From JBBDMU01 sp040905685 (GTDB taxonomy: Bacteria; Bacteroidota; Rhodothermia; Balneolales; Natronogracilivirgulaceae), in NCBI GenBank assembly GCA_040905685.1, contig JBBDRB010000055.1, forward strand, positions 61,467 to 125,466: a DNA stretch of 64,000 bases. The letters run 5' to 3'. Below the pieces are notes generated by a model. That model was not told the DNA's origin, searched no databases, and worked only from the letters and a program-made list of their open reading frames with translations. The position numbers and the translations under genes are program-made. This document shows, one piece after another, positions 1 through 9,563 of this stretch; positions within the stretch are counted from its first letter, which is position 1, and each line of letters opens with the position of its first letter.

Positions 1-90
1 TCCACTGCAGGATACGATGACAGCTGCGAAAAGTAGTAACAAGATATTTTTTAGCACGTTCGGGGAAACTTGAGTGGTTTTAATTGACAT
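1..90 (-). CDS. N-terminal fragment of a lipoprotein, cut by the window edge
   Basis: An open frame starts at the ATG at 88-90 and runs to base 1 without a stop (30 codons). It has a short polar start, then a hydrophobic stretch (NILLLLFAAVIV) ending in SCSG, a good lipobox with Cys at residue 28. This suggests an exported lipoprotein whose body lies left of the window. No strong Shine-Dalgarno is visible upstream. It is divergent from the transaldolase at 278. The function cannot be told from the signal peptide alone. Confidence 0.6.
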   Translation of the reverse strand, partial: MSIKTTQVSPNVLKNILLLLFAAVIVSCSG

Positions 91-177
91 AAAGTAAATG
101 TACGGGAGAAATTGGTATTTTGACGGGACGAATGGTCAAAGGTTTCCTTGAAACGTTTTGTTTAATAACCTTTTACA

Positions 178-183
178 TATAAT
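178..183 (+). promoter_or_regulatory. Possible -10 element of the transaldolase promoter
   Basis: TATAAT lies about 95 bases before the transaldolase start. GTTTTG stands 17 bases upstream of it as a weak -35. Seen by eye only; no start site is known. Confidence 0.3.
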
Positions 184-277
184 GCAGCCTTCTTCAGGCA
201 GGACGGGTCTTTCTTCAGGAAAATAGGTATCTTATGAATGCGTTTTCACCTATTATCTTTAATGCTAATTACTGACC

Positions 278-934
278 ATGAAATTTTTTATCGATACAGC
301 TGATTTAAACGAAATTAAAGAAGCGAACGAGATGGGGGTGCTGGATGGGGTAACCACCAATCCCTCTTTATGCGCAAAAATCGGGGTCACGGATTTTGAA
401 GCCCATATTGCGGAAATCTGCGAGCAAATCAAAGGAGATGTTTCGGCCGAGGTTGTCTCCACCGAATATGACGATATCCTAACAGAAGGCCGCCGCCTGG
501 CTAAAATCGCTCCCAACGTAGTTGTGAAAGTGCCCCTGATCAAAGACGGGATCAAAGCCATTAAGACCTTTAGTGAAGAAGGCATAAAGACCAATTGCAC
601 GCTCTGTTTTTCGGCCACCCAGGCCCTCGTTGCGGCCAAGGCAGGGGCCACCTATATATCGCCGTTTATTGGCCGCCTGGATGATCTTTCAACCGATGGC
701 ATGCAGCTTATCGCCGATATCATTCAGATATACAGCAATTATGATTTTGATACCCAGGTCCTTACGGCCAGCATTCGCCATCCGATGCATGTCGTGGAAG
801 CGGCCCGCCTGGGATCTGATGTAGCAACCATGCCGCTGGCCGTCATCGAGAAACTGATCAGGCATCCGCTGACGGATTCCGGCCTGGCCGGCTTCCTGAA
901 TGACTGGAAAAAACTGCAGGCATCCCTGGCGTGA
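278..934 (+). CDS. tal: Transaldolase of the small (TalC/fructose-6-phosphate aldolase) type
   Basis: At 218 residues it has the length of the small transaldolase/FSA family, a class I aldolase acting in the pentose phosphate pathway in the cytosol. The start MKFFIDTADLNEI and the following GVTTNPSL motif are family hallmarks. VVKVPLIKDGIKAI carries the Schiff-base lysine, and CTLCFSATQALVAAKAGATYISPFIGRLDD completes the TIM-barrel active site. Whether it is a true transaldolase or a fructose-6-phosphate aldolase cannot be settled from sequence reading. It is a single gene; three small hairpins follow it at 965-1068. Confidence 0.93.
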   Translation: MKFFIDTADLNEIKEANEMGVLDGVTTNPSLCAKIGVTDFEAHIAEICEQIKGDVSAEVVSTEYDDILTEGRRLAKIAPNVVVKVPLIKDGIKAIKTFSEEGIKTNCTLCFSATQALVAAKAGATYISPFIGRLDDLSTDGMQLIADIIQIYSNYDFDTQVLTASIRHPMHVVEAARLGSDVATMPLAVIEKLIRHPLTDSGLAGFLNDWKKLQASLA

Positions 935-964
935 GGGTGAGATGGGAGAAGGGGGACGTAAAGA

Positions 965-1068
965 AGGGCGTGACGCCCTGATATTCGCCGTACGTGCGTC
1001 CCGCTCGAACCGACTATTCTTCGGCGTCTCGCCGATACCTGTCTGAAATACCCGAGGCCTCCGGCCTC
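965..1068. repeat. Cluster of three short hairpins
   Basis: Three perfect 6-bp stems, each with a 3-base loop, sit in 104 bases: 965-979 (AGGGCG/CGCCCT), 1021-1035 (TCGGCG/CGCCGA) and 1054-1068 (GAGGCC/GGCCTC). None has a T-run, so they are not clear intrinsic terminators. They lie at the convergent junction between the transaldolase and the AT-rich sialic-acid block. They may be REP-like elements or an mRNA-protecting 3' end. Confidence 0.5.
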
Positions 1069-1079
1069 CATTATCTACC

Positions 1080-2261
1080 TTAGCTTTTATCCTCTAACTT
1101 TTGCAGTAATTTGCAGCAGAGCCAAAGGCTTCGGGGCACATGGAAACAGCCTTTATATGGGCCACCCTTAAAAGTATGTGTGGGTTTCCCTTCACGATTT
1201 AAATAACCAAACCACTCCTTATAACCGTCATCTGCAAAATGATTAAAGGTATATTCTCTTATTTGATTAAATATTTTCCAATCTTTATCTGAGCCGGTAA
1301 TAGAAAAATTAATTAGAAATGAATACATAGCCTCTGTGTGCGGCCACCAGAGCTTCATAAACCACTCTAATTGTGTCGGACTATGCCCCTCACTATCCAG
1401 GAAATAATAAAGGCCGCCGTATTCCTGATCCCATCCTTTGCTAAATGACCAATGTATTATATTAACAGCTTGATCCTGCAAGTTCATGTCATTAAGTCTT
1501 TGTGCCCAGTGATGCAAAAACCATCCTGCTTCTATTGCATGGCCTGGATTTAGTAATCGGCCCTCTATCGAGTTAATAAAACTGCCATCTTTGGCTACAT
1601 TCTCCAGGACTACTTTCTTATCATAGTTTATATGTAATATTATTTGTTGAATGCAGGCATTGACTTCAGCTGAGTATTCAGTCGAATTTTCAGGACTCAA
1701 TTCTTCTATAACATTAAGCAATATCATAGGAATTGCCAGGGTCTGCATCCCGGTGTCTCCTTTAAATGCAGGTCTTCCTACTTTTGAAAGGTCTTTTGAC
1801 CATTGCCATACCCTTTCGAATTCGATTTTCGCCTCATTTAATAACTTAGGATGATTACCGGTTTTGCTGAATTCAGCCAATGCAATTATGTAGAAGCATT
1901 CAGAAAAAATTTTTCGCTGGAGCCAAAGTGGATGACCATGCTTGTTTAAAGAAAAATAAACACGTCCATCTTTTTTTATTGCTTTCTTTTTTAAAAAATT
2001 AACACCTAACTCTGCAATTTTATACCAATTAGGATTATCCTCAACTTCGTTGAACAATTTACTGAACATCCATGCTTGCCTGGCCTGAAGCCAGACAAAT
2101 TTATTGCTGTCATATACCTTTCCACTTCTGTCAAGGCAATTAAAATAACCGCCATTTTCCCAATCGGGTGAATTTACTTCCCAAAAAGGAATTATATTTT
2201 CATAAAGCTCATATTCTAAAGCATGTCGAATCTTCGTAATAGCCCTGTTATTCATTAACAA
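1080..2261 (-). CDS. N-acylglucosamine 2-epimerase (AGE family)
   Basis: This 393-residue protein has the size and Trp/His-rich pattern of AGE-family (alpha/alpha)6-barrel enzymes. Visible features include GGYFNCLDRSGKVYDSNKF near the N-terminus, the GHAIEAGWFLHHWA helix and WWPHTEAMYSF. The expected reaction is ManNAc to GlcNAc in the cytosol, which follows NanA in the Bacteroidetes-style sialic acid route that avoids NanK/NanE. It is the last gene of the nan operon, 32 bases after the sialidase-like gene. MNNRA, two codons in, is an alternative start. Cellobiose epimerases share the fold, but the neighbours favour ManNAc. Confidence 0.85.
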   Translation of the reverse strand: MLMNNRAITKIRHALEYELYENIIPFWEVNSPDWENGGYFNCLDRSGKVYDSNKFVWLQARQAWMFSKLFNEVEDNPNWYKIAELGVNFLKKKAIKKDGRVYFSLNKHGHPLWLQRKIFSECFYIIALAEFSKTGNHPKLLNEAKIEFERVWQWSKDLSKVGRPAFKGDTGMQTLAIPMILLNVIEELSPENSTEYSAEVNACIQQIILHINYDKKVVLENVAKDGSFINSIEGRLLNPGHAIEAGWFLHHWAQRLNDMNLQDQAVNIIHWSFSKGWDQEYGGLYYFLDSEGHSPTQLEWFMKLWWPHTEAMYSFLINFSITGSDKDWKIFNQIREYTFNHFADDGYKEWFGYLNREGKPTHTFKGGPYKGCFHVPRSLWLCCKLLQKLEDKS

Positions 2262-2293
2262 ATTCCATATCCATCTTGTTTAGATATACCAGG

Positions 2294-3493
2294 TTAAAGG
2301 TTCTCCATTTTTTTGTCTAATTCACCCAATTTTAGCCTCACGTTTGCGATGAAAGGCTCTTCTCCGCTTTTCCAGTGTCCATATGTCGTAGCTACTATGG
2401 TTCCATCGGTTAGTAATTCTAGAGCAGGGTATGCACAATCGCTGCCCCGGTGGTTTTCCATTAAACGCACCCGGTACTGCCCCTGGCTATTAGAATTTAC
2501 TATATCCTCATATCTACCAACCCATGCAACCCAGTCACCGACTGTCGGTGACTCATGGGTAGTATCACGGAACGATATGAACAGCCTTCCATCATGATTA
2601 TAGATGGCCTGATGACGATCACCGGTTAGAGAACCGGGAAGCTCGACAGGTTTACTCCAGGTCGTGCCTTCATCATTGGAAAATGTGACAAATGAATTGA
2701 ATTGTCGGGAGTTTTCCCGAAGCAGCATAGCCAATTGTTTACCGTCCGGGGACCGGATTACCCCTGGTTCACAAAGGTGAGCCTGTGGATCTGTTACGAC
2801 TACCACCGGCGCAGACCAAGTAAGGCCCCCGTCTGAGGATCGGGTTTTATACACCACAAAATCACCTCTTTCTCCTCCTCCGGTGATTCCATCGTCACCC
2901 CAGTGAGCATAGGGGCCTTCAATAAATCGTCCGTCATCATGAAAAAAAGCCATATAAGAACCATCTTTGAGCCTTATGAAATCACTCATTACAACAATGC
3001 CGCCAAAATCACCAATAGGCTCCAATGATGACCAGGTTTCTCCGTCATCCTCCGAAACAGCCATTCGCACCGGATACAATCCTGAAAATAAAATAAGGCG
3101 ACGCTTCCCTTTTGGGTCCACAACCCTGTGAATAGTTGGAGTTTCCTGCGATGTTGCCCAATTCTCAGGCGTGGGCAACCGGTCACTCCAGGTCAGACCA
3201 CCGTCAGTGCTTTTTTTCATAAGTATAGCGCCTCTGCCATGACCTCTGGGGTATACGGTAATAATCGTTTTTCCGTCTTCCAATAAAACCGAAGTTGGAT
3301 GGCCCAGATACTGGCCGGTCTCTTTGTCTACAATAACTTGCCTGTGCGTCTCATTGGCAAGATCTATAAGAGGTATATTATAGCCTCTGGGCTGTTTAAT
3401 GACAGGGTTAAGTACATTAGCAAAATTTCTGTTTGGCAGCAAGGCTGTGCCTGCTAAAGCTGAAGTAAGGTTTAAAAAAATACGTCTTTTCAT
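2294..3493 (-). CDS. Sialidase-like Asp-box protein, exported
   Basis: The 399-residue protein carries four Asp boxes of the S-x-D-x-G-x-T-W type, at about residues 95, 147, 219 and 272, which indicates a six-bladed sialidase-fold propeller. CEPGVIRSPDGK (about 241-252) and LLREN (about 258-262) fit the Glu/Arg region of exo-sialidases. The N-terminus (MKRRIFLN plus a hydrophobic stretch) looks like a Tat or Sec export signal. The classical N-terminal (F/Y)RIP motif of GH33 is not seen, so hydrolysis of sialosides is likely from context but not certain. It lies between nanA and the epimerase and is probably co-transcribed. Confidence 0.75.
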   Translation of the reverse strand: MKRRIFLNLTSALAGTALLPNRNFANVLNPVIKQPRGYNIPLIDLANETHRQVIVDKETGQYLGHPTSVLLEDGKTIITVYPRGHGRGAILMKKSTDGGLTWSDRLPTPENWATSQETPTIHRVVDPKGKRRLILFSGLYPVRMAVSEDDGETWSSLEPIGDFGGIVVMSDFIRLKDGSYMAFFHDDGRFIEGPYAHWGDDGITGGGERGDFVVYKTRSSDGGLTWSAPVVVVTDPQAHLCEPGVIRSPDGKQLAMLLRENSRQFNSFVTFSNDEGTTWSKPVELPGSLTGDRHQAIYNHDGRLFISFRDTTHESPTVGDWVAWVGRYEDIVNSNSQGQYRVRLMENHRGSDCAYPALELLTDGTIVATTYGHWKSGEEPFIANVRLKLGELDKKMENL

Positions 3494-3527
3494 TTTTCTA
3501 TTTAATTAGGGTAATTAATATGTCGGG

Positions 3528-4457
3528 TCAAGCTTCCTGAACTTTCTGAATAGCATAATCAAAAAAGCCGATGTCGGACAGTTTTTCTTCCAACTCAGTG
3601 AGTTGAGAATAATCAAACTTTTGCAAAGGCAATCGTGCCGGACCACAGTCAAGCCCTACCAGCTTCATTACTGCTTTTGAAGCACTGCCATATCCGTAAG
3701 TGCCGATTGTACGGACATACAGAATTGATTTATATTGTAAATTGCGCGCCTTCTCCAAATCACCATTATCAAAAGCATTGATAATTTCTAAGTATAGTTG
3801 AGGGAATAAATTATAAGTACTTCCTATATAACCACATGCACCCATTAGTCTGCCACAGATTAGCAGTTCGTCATTACCGAACATTAAATCATATCTGTTG
3901 TTACAATAATTGTAACTCACGCAGTAATCGTTTAAATCACTATCTGTAAACTTTATACCAGCCAGCGTGGGGATACGCTCTTTAGCCACCTTCAGGAAAT
4001 CAGACATTAGAAAATGAACTCCGGTAAGTGCAGGAATGTGATAATAATAAAATGGGGTTTGTGGTATACATGAGGCTATTTCAGCACAATAATCAACTAA
4101 GTCTTCTACGCTGGTCGGCTTCATGTAAAAAGGACTAACTACGGATACGCCGGAAACATTTAATGAAGATGAATGCCTTGCTAACTCTTTTGCATCTTCA
4201 AGACTTGTGTGCCCGACATGAACCAGAAGCTTAAAATCTCTTGAGACTATTTCGCTCCAAACCTTTGTAATATTTTTTCGCTCGTTAGTGGTAAGGGACA
4301 GACCTTCACCAGTTGAGCCATTTATAAATGCACCTATCACTCCGTTTCTGGCATATGTCTCATATAGGGTGGGGATCATATCCAAATTAATTTCTCCTCC
4401 TGATTTCATAGGTGTAAATGGGGCAACAACCAACCCATTTATCTTTTTTTGTTTCAT
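3528..4457 (-). CDS. nanA: N-acetylneuraminate lyase (DapA/NanA superfamily)
   Basis: At 309 residues this is a class I TIM-barrel lyase that splits Neu5Ac into ManNAc and pyruvate. The GSTGEGLSLTTNER motif binds the pyruvate carboxylate. YYYHIPALTGV holds the catalytic Tyr in the lyase-type context, and LAGIKFTDSDLNDY holds the Schiff-base Lys. The Ile-Pro-Ala after the Tyr is NanA-like rather than DapA-like. The ATG follows a strong AGGAGAA ribosome site. It sits downstream of susCD and upstream of the sialidase and epimerase genes, which supports the role. Confidence 0.9.
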   Translation of the reverse strand: MKQKKINGLVVAPFTPMKSGGEINLDMIPTLYETYARNGVIGAFINGSTGEGLSLTTNERKNITKVWSEIVSRDFKLLVHVGHTSLEDAKELARHSSSLNVSGVSVVSPFYMKPTSVEDLVDYCAEIASCIPQTPFYYYHIPALTGVHFLMSDFLKVAKERIPTLAGIKFTDSDLNDYCVSYNYCNNRYDLMFGNDELLICGRLMGACGYIGSTYNLFPQLYLEIINAFDNGDLEKARNLQYKSILYVRTIGTYGYGSASKAVMKLVGLDCGPARLPLQKFDYSQLTELEEKLSDIGFFDYAIQKVQEA

Positions 4458-4500
4458 ATTGAGTTCTCCTCGTGGTTAATTTTCGGAAGTTATAAAATAT

Positions 4501-4544
4501 CCCCGCATTGATGCTTTAAGTCAGGTAAAAACATAATGCCGGGG
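4501..4544 (-). terminator. Intercistronic hairpin between susD-like gene and nanA
   Basis: CCCCGCATT at 4501-4509 pairs with AATGCCGGGG at 4535-4544 with one bulged base and a 25-base loop. On the minus strand the stem is followed by ATATTTTATAA. It may be a partial terminator, or a stabiliser that sets susCD mRNA above nanA mRNA. Confidence 0.35.
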
Positions 4545-4569
4545 TGATAAAATTGTGTAACAACAATAG

Positions 4570-6036
4570 TTAATAGCCCGGATTCTGCTCAAGGTTGGAA
4601 TTCAAACTTAGGGTACTTTGTGGAATCGGCCACAGTAAAAGATGATTTTCATTTTCCCGGTTTTGTAATGAAGGTACCAAGTCAAATGCTTTGTTAAAAC
4701 GGACCAAATCAAACCACCTTTTGTTTTCGAAAGACAATTCCAGCAACCTTTCCTTTAAAATTGCTTCATCGTTTTCAACCTGGGTGCCGGATTCGAAAAT
4801 GTAGTTAGGATAATTATCTCCATAAGCTCTTTCACGTATCTTATTCATCTCAGAAGAAGGATCCTGATCCAGTGCATTTTTTGCCTCCGCAATCATTAGC
4901 AAAACATCAGCGTAACGATATAAAACGACATCATCGAGGAAGTTTCTGGAACCTGCATCAGTAAATCCCCTGAATTTGGTTACAGCCGAAGCATAATAAG
5001 TGGAATCACCGTTCTCAACCTGGTATAGTTCCACAAAAGTAGCGTTTTTTCGGGAATCATCGTTGTTAAACTGATCTCTTAAAACCGCGGATGGAGCCCA
5101 ACGGTTCAATCCTCCTCCAATTCCCAACATATCCCTGGCTTCCTGAGTTATGTTTGAAGGAATCTCATCATCACGAATATACATGCTGTTGTTGTACATT
5201 TGCCCTGATTCAAGTTCACGCAGATGAACGACCATAAGTATCTCTTCGTTGCCTTTGTTATTATAGCGGAAGATATCATCATAATCGTTCAGCAGAGCAA
5301 CGTCGGCATTATGTATATCCTCTAAGGCATTCAAAGCAGTAGTTATATCAGTTTCACCCCCGTCCATTTGCTTGGCTGTCCACAGGTAGACTTCACCTTT
5401 CAGAGCATTGGCAGCTGGAGCCGACCATTCGCATCTGCATTGAGAAAAATTATCGTCTTGAAACAGGGTCAGGGCGTCATCAATATCTTGTTTTATCAAT
5501 TCAAACACAGAAGCTGCATCAGCTCTTGCCCTAAACGTATCGCTTACTCCTTCTGTAGGCTCAGTCACCAAAGGAACTGCTCCCCATATCCTTGTTAATT
5601 TAAAATATATAAAAGCTCTCATAACATATGCCTGTGCCAATACAGTGTTTTTTTCGTTTTCATTTCCGAAATCTATCTCAGGAACATATTTCAAAATCAG
5701 GTTTGCATCGTGAATAGCTGTATAAAGCAACCTCCAATCCGGGCCTGAAGCATTTGCATCTATGCTATTTTCAAAATATCGTTCACGACCTTCCGAAGCT
5801 TGTAGCCCGTATGACATTTCATCTGACCGGGCTCCGCCCCATGTATACAAGTTTTGAGATGCCTGGCCCCGAAAGCGGGAATACAACCCACTTAATCCGG
5901 CTTTGGCATCATCTTCTGTTTGCCAAAAAGATTCAACGGTGATAGAGCTTGTTGGCATTACCGACAGATTTTCTGAACAGGAAACTGTCACTATCAAAGC
6001 AATTATTGTTAAAAAAAATTTATAAGATGTTTTCAT
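4570..6036 (-). CDS. SusD/RagB-family outer-membrane glycan-binding lipoprotein (NanU-like)
   Basis: SusD proteins sit on top of a SusC channel and hand over glycans. The start at 6036 gives a typical lipoprotein signal (MKTSYKFFLTIIALIVTVSCSEN, Cys about 20) and has AAGGAT before it. The longer frame from 6084 would overlap susC, so I reject it. FWQTEDDAKAGLSGLYSRFR, the TPR-like AYVMRAFIYFKLTRIWGAVPLV, RYADVLLMIAEAKNAL and FENKRWFDLVRF are SusD hallmarks. It follows susC by 34 bases. Linkage to nanA suggests sialic acid or sialoglycan as ligand, like NanU of Bacteroides/Tannerella. Confidence 0.92.
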   Translation of the reverse strand: MKTSYKFFLTIIALIVTVSCSENLSVMPTSSITVESFWQTEDDAKAGLSGLYSRFRGQASQNLYTWGGARSDEMSYGLQASEGRERYFENSIDANASGPDWRLLYTAIHDANLILKYVPEIDFGNENEKNTVLAQAYVMRAFIYFKLTRIWGAVPLVTEPTEGVSDTFRARADAASVFELIKQDIDDALTLFQDDNFSQCRCEWSAPAANALKGEVYLWTAKQMDGGETDITTALNALEDIHNADVALLNDYDDIFRYNNKGNEEILMVVHLRELESGQMYNNSMYIRDDEIPSNITQEARDMLGIGGGLNRWAPSAVLRDQFNNDDSRKNATFVELYQVENGDSTYYASAVTKFRGFTDAGSRNFLDDVVLYRYADVLLMIAEAKNALDQDPSSEMNKIRERAYGDNYPNYIFESGTQVENDEAILKERLLELSFENKRWFDLVRFNKAFDLVPSLQNRENENHLLLWPIPQSTLSLNSNLEQNPGY

Positions 6037-6070
6037 AATACTATCCTTGTTAGATATTGAATACGTGAAT

Positions 6071-9000
6071 TTAGATTTCAACATTTATACCAAAAATAAA
6101 ACTTCTGGGTAAGGGGTACCTTCCGGTATCCGTACCACCTACCTCAGGAGTTAATCCTGCAAAATTGGTGAAATAATGCAAGTTATTACCGGTTGCATTT
6201 AGTTGAACATTTCTGAAGCCAATTGGACTCAGCCAATTGGAGGGCAATCGATATGATAGCGTAACTTCACGTATTGCCAGGTAATCAGCTTTCTCATAAT
6301 ACCGGGTATTGCCCCGCCAGAGATTATTCTGTGCCAACTGATCAGCCCAGTAATACCTCGGTACATCAGTCACATCACCCTGTTCTTGCCAGGAATGATC
6401 CACCACCTCTTGTGATATGCTAATGTCTCCTTGAAATTGCCCTGCCAGCCTGGCCCGGGTTTCATGATATATTGTATGGCCCACTGCAAAATCGGTCCGG
6501 ATTAACAGGTTGATATTTCTATAACTGAAGTTATTAGAAATACCTCCGGTCCAGTCAGGAAAAATATTACCAGCATATATCTGGTCATGGGTATCAATAA
6601 TGCCGTTCTCATCTACGTCCAGCCAGTTTACATCACCACCGAACTTGGTTTTATCATTGCCGGCCACCAGCATATCCGTAGGTCCGGCCGCGGCTTCCTC
6701 ATCAGTAGCATAAATACCAACCTGCTTATAAGCGTATAGATCGCCCAGGCGTCCGCCTTCCTGAAGACCGCCTTTCCATGCATAATCATCTAAATCAGGA
6801 TCATACACGAATACACCGCCGATTCGATTATTTTCATTATCGTTTTCGGGAAGCTGCATGATCTTATTTTGGTTTAAAGCGGCATTGGCACCTAATGTCC
6901 ACGCAAATTCTTCTCTTCCCCTGATAACATCAGCCTGCACTTCAACTTCTATCCCTCTGTTTTCCAGGGAACCCAGATTGGTTAATATGCTTTGAAAGCC
7001 AGTGGAATGGGGTAATTGCATATCTGTCAACAAGTCTTCTGTAACCCTGCGATAAAAATCAAAAAGAAGGGTTGCACGATCATCAAATAAACCCAGATCA
7101 AAACCAATATCCAGGGTTTTTGACTGCTCCCATCTCAAGGATGAATTGGGAAGCCTGTTATTCATAATAGCTGACTGCTCATTATATCTTGAGCCTACAC
7201 TGTAGGCACCATGCGCATGAAAATCAGTCAATCCGCTTATGTTGCCGTTTGCTCCATAACTGGTTCTCAGCTTGAAGCTTGAAATCATTTCCGGCATCAC
7301 TGTCCAAAAATTTTCCTGTTGAAGATTCCATCCAAAAGAAACACCTGGGAAAAGGGCCCATCTGTTTTCAGCCCCCAGGTTTGATGCTCCATCGTAGCGA
7401 GTAGTCGCAGAGAAAAGATACTTTTGTTGGTAATCATAGTTGATGCGAGCAAAGTACCCCGCAATTACTAAATGTGAGGCATTACTGGTCACACTTGTTG
7501 GTTCGGAAGTAGCATTTAGCGTTGGAATATTATCCGAGGCAGCACCCCTGCCACTTGCGCTTAAACTGTAATTTTTTCGGTCGAAGTAGGAAAAACCTGC
7601 ATTAGCCTGAAAGTTATGATTTTCCAGTGATGATTCTACGTATGTAAAAACACCCTCTACTTCTCTTTGCCAGAATAACGAGTGAGAACCCGATGCATTT
7701 CTGGAATCTATAAATTGGGTTGGACTATTCCAATAAGACATTTGAAAGTTATTATCAATACCCTGCACTGCATAAAGAGAAGCAGACGGTTCAAATGTTA
7801 AATTTGAAATAATTTCCCATACTCCATTAACTCCAAGTGTTAATCTATTCAGATTATTCTGGTTTTGCACCCGATCCAAATGATATAATGGATTACCCAT
7901 GCTTCGGTTTTGCCCGGGTGCCAATGTCCCGTCTTCATATCGGAATTTGGCGGTTGGCGGGAGTCCTAACGAGCGTTGAAATATTTCGTGTGTATTATAA
8001 ACCTGTTCGTTACTCGAGTTGCTAAAAGCAGCGACACCATTTATACGCAAATTATCCCGAATTTGAACATCACCACCCAGATCCAGATTCAGCCGTTCGT
8101 AACCCGTCCTGATGGTGATACCTTCACTGTTTAAATATCCTAACCCTACCCGATAAGTAGCAGTCTCTGAACCACCTGAAGCCGATATATAATGATCATG
8201 TGTTAACGCATTTTGAAACAACACATCCTGCCAATCAATGTCCTGATATAAAATTGTTTGTGTTGGGTCTATTGGATCCTGCATGCTTGCCCAACCCTCG
8301 TTTAACTTATGCTCATTCTGTGAATTTAAATACTGGGGTGTGAATCCCGTATTATTTGTCATATCATTCCCGATACCAGAGCCTGTAGGCAATCCCAGTC
8401 TTGATAAATATTCGGGATGTTTTTCACCGGTTGCCGCTAACCCTAATCTATTAAAGTATATGTAGTCTTGTGCTGATCCCAGGGAGTACAGTGATCGTTG
8501 TTGAGAAGATTTTATACTGGATCTGTATTGAATTCTGACAGTACCAGGACTTCCTGATTTAGTTTCTACAATAATCACTCCATTAGACCCCCGTGCACCA
8601 TAAATGGCGGTTGACGCGGCATCCTTCAATACTTGAATACTTTCGATATTACTGGAGTTTATATCATTCAAGTTGTTTCTTTTAACTCCATCAACTATGT
8701 ACAGTGGACTCGCACCATTAGGATTGTTAATGGAGGTACCTCCCCTTAATATAATTTGCGGAGCTGCCCCCGGCTGACCGGATGTTGATTGCACCCTTAC
8801 CCCTGCCAGCGTCCCCTGTAAAGCGGAAGCTACATTGGTAAAAGGTATGCTCTGTAAAGCCAGGGTGTCCATTTTTGAAACCGAGGTCGTAAGAGTTGCT
8901 CTTGCTTGCTCACCATAACCAATCACAACCATCTCGTCCAGTAAAGACAGGCTTTCCACTAAACCTACATTTATGCTGGTTCTGTTGTCGACTTCTACTT

Positions 9001-9259
9001 CCTTTAGTTCAAAGCCAACAGCCGTAAAAACCAGAATGCTTCCTTCTGGTACAGTGATCTCATATTCTCCATTCATTCCAGTTGACGTGCCGGTAGTCGT
9101 TCCTTTAACTACAATGTTCACGCCAGGCAATGGTTCATCCGTGCCTTGTATGGTTACTGTACCCGATACAGAAATTTGCTGTGCATGGGCATCGCTGGTT
9201 AGAAAAACAAGCATAAGCACAACCGATAATGTCAGTACTGTTTGTAATATGGTTTTCAT
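6071..9259 (-). CDS. SusC/RagA-family TonB-dependent outer-membrane transporter (NanO-like)
   Basis: The 1062-residue protein has a signal peptide ending at HAQQ, a carboxypeptidase-regulatory-like domain (about 28-110), a TonB-box-like EMVVIGYGEQ, and then the plug with YIVDGVKRN and IQVLKDAASTAIYGARGSNGVI. A long beta-barrel follows and ends in FIFGINVEI, with a terminal hydrophobic residue as barrel proteins need. It imports the SusD-bound glycan using TonB energy. It starts the susCD-nanA-sialidase-epimerase transcript. The 304-base upstream gap carries a putative AraC-type site. Confidence 0.95.
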   Translation of the reverse strand: MKTILQTVLTLSVVLMLVFLTSDAHAQQISVSGTVTIQGTDEPLPGVNIVVKGTTTGTSTGMNGEYEITVPEGSILVFTAVGFELKEVEVDNRTSINVGLVESLSLLDEMVVIGYGEQARATLTTSVSKMDTLALQSIPFTNVASALQGTLAGVRVQSTSGQPGAAPQIILRGGTSINNPNGASPLYIVDGVKRNNLNDINSSNIESIQVLKDAASTAIYGARGSNGVIIVETKSGSPGTVRIQYRSSIKSSQQRSLYSLGSAQDYIYFNRLGLAATGEKHPEYLSRLGLPTGSGIGNDMTNNTGFTPQYLNSQNEHKLNEGWASMQDPIDPTQTILYQDIDWQDVLFQNALTHDHYISASGGSETATYRVGLGYLNSEGITIRTGYERLNLDLGGDVQIRDNLRINGVAAFSNSSNEQVYNTHEIFQRSLGLPPTAKFRYEDGTLAPGQNRSMGNPLYHLDRVQNQNNLNRLTLGVNGVWEIISNLTFEPSASLYAVQGIDNNFQMSYWNSPTQFIDSRNASGSHSLFWQREVEGVFTYVESSLENHNFQANAGFSYFDRKNYSLSASGRGAASDNIPTLNATSEPTSVTSNASHLVIAGYFARINYDYQQKYLFSATTRYDGASNLGAENRWALFPGVSFGWNLQQENFWTVMPEMISSFKLRTSYGANGNISGLTDFHAHGAYSVGSRYNEQSAIMNNRLPNSSLRWEQSKTLDIGFDLGLFDDRATLLFDFYRRVTEDLLTDMQLPHSTGFQSILTNLGSLENRGIEVEVQADVIRGREEFAWTLGANAALNQNKIMQLPENDNENNRIGGVFVYDPDLDDYAWKGGLQEGGRLGDLYAYKQVGIYATDEEAAAGPTDMLVAGNDKTKFGGDVNWLDVDENGIIDTHDQIYAGNIFPDWTGGISNNFSYRNINLLIRTDFAVGHTIYHETRARLAGQFQGDISISQEVVDHSWQEQGDVTDVPRYYWADQLAQNNLWRGNTRYYEKADYLAIREVTLSYRLPSNWLSPIGFRNVQLNATGNNLHYFTNFAGLTPEVGGTDTGRYPLPRSFIFGINVEI

Positions 9260-9563
9260 TGTGTTTTTATGTTAGGTGCAGGACAAATGTTTTCATTTAA
9301 AGGAATAGACCTTTAGGTATTGATGTAAATAGTTTATTCATCCACCAATGCTATATCTACCCTTCAATTGATTCTATTTACCACTAAATTGATATTTTAC
9401 AGTCCACCTAAAAATTTATCCTGGTACACCATATGTTTATTCTCTCTTGGCGTGATTTAAAAAAATATGTCAGGTCATTCAGGGTTTATGAAGCTATAGC
9501 CAGGCAAATTTTACTTATACTTCTGGATCATACAGTGAGTATTGAAGGTGACACTATGTCTTA
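9260..9563. promoter_or_regulatory. Regulatory gap upstream of the susC-like gene, with direct repeats
   Basis: This 304-base AT-rich gap has no gene. ATTGAT occurs at 9367-9372 and again at 9388-9393, exactly 21 bases apart, the spacing of AraC-family half-sites on one face of the helix. The second copy lies within CTAAATTGATAT (9384-9395), a 12-mer found again at 12502-12513 beside the araC-like gene. I found no convincing -10 or terminator. Confidence 0.45.

Noticed and set aside
6037..6084. Upstream extension of the susD-like frame
   Set aside because: It would overlap the susC stop and puts 16 non-signal residues before a perfect lipoprotein signal.
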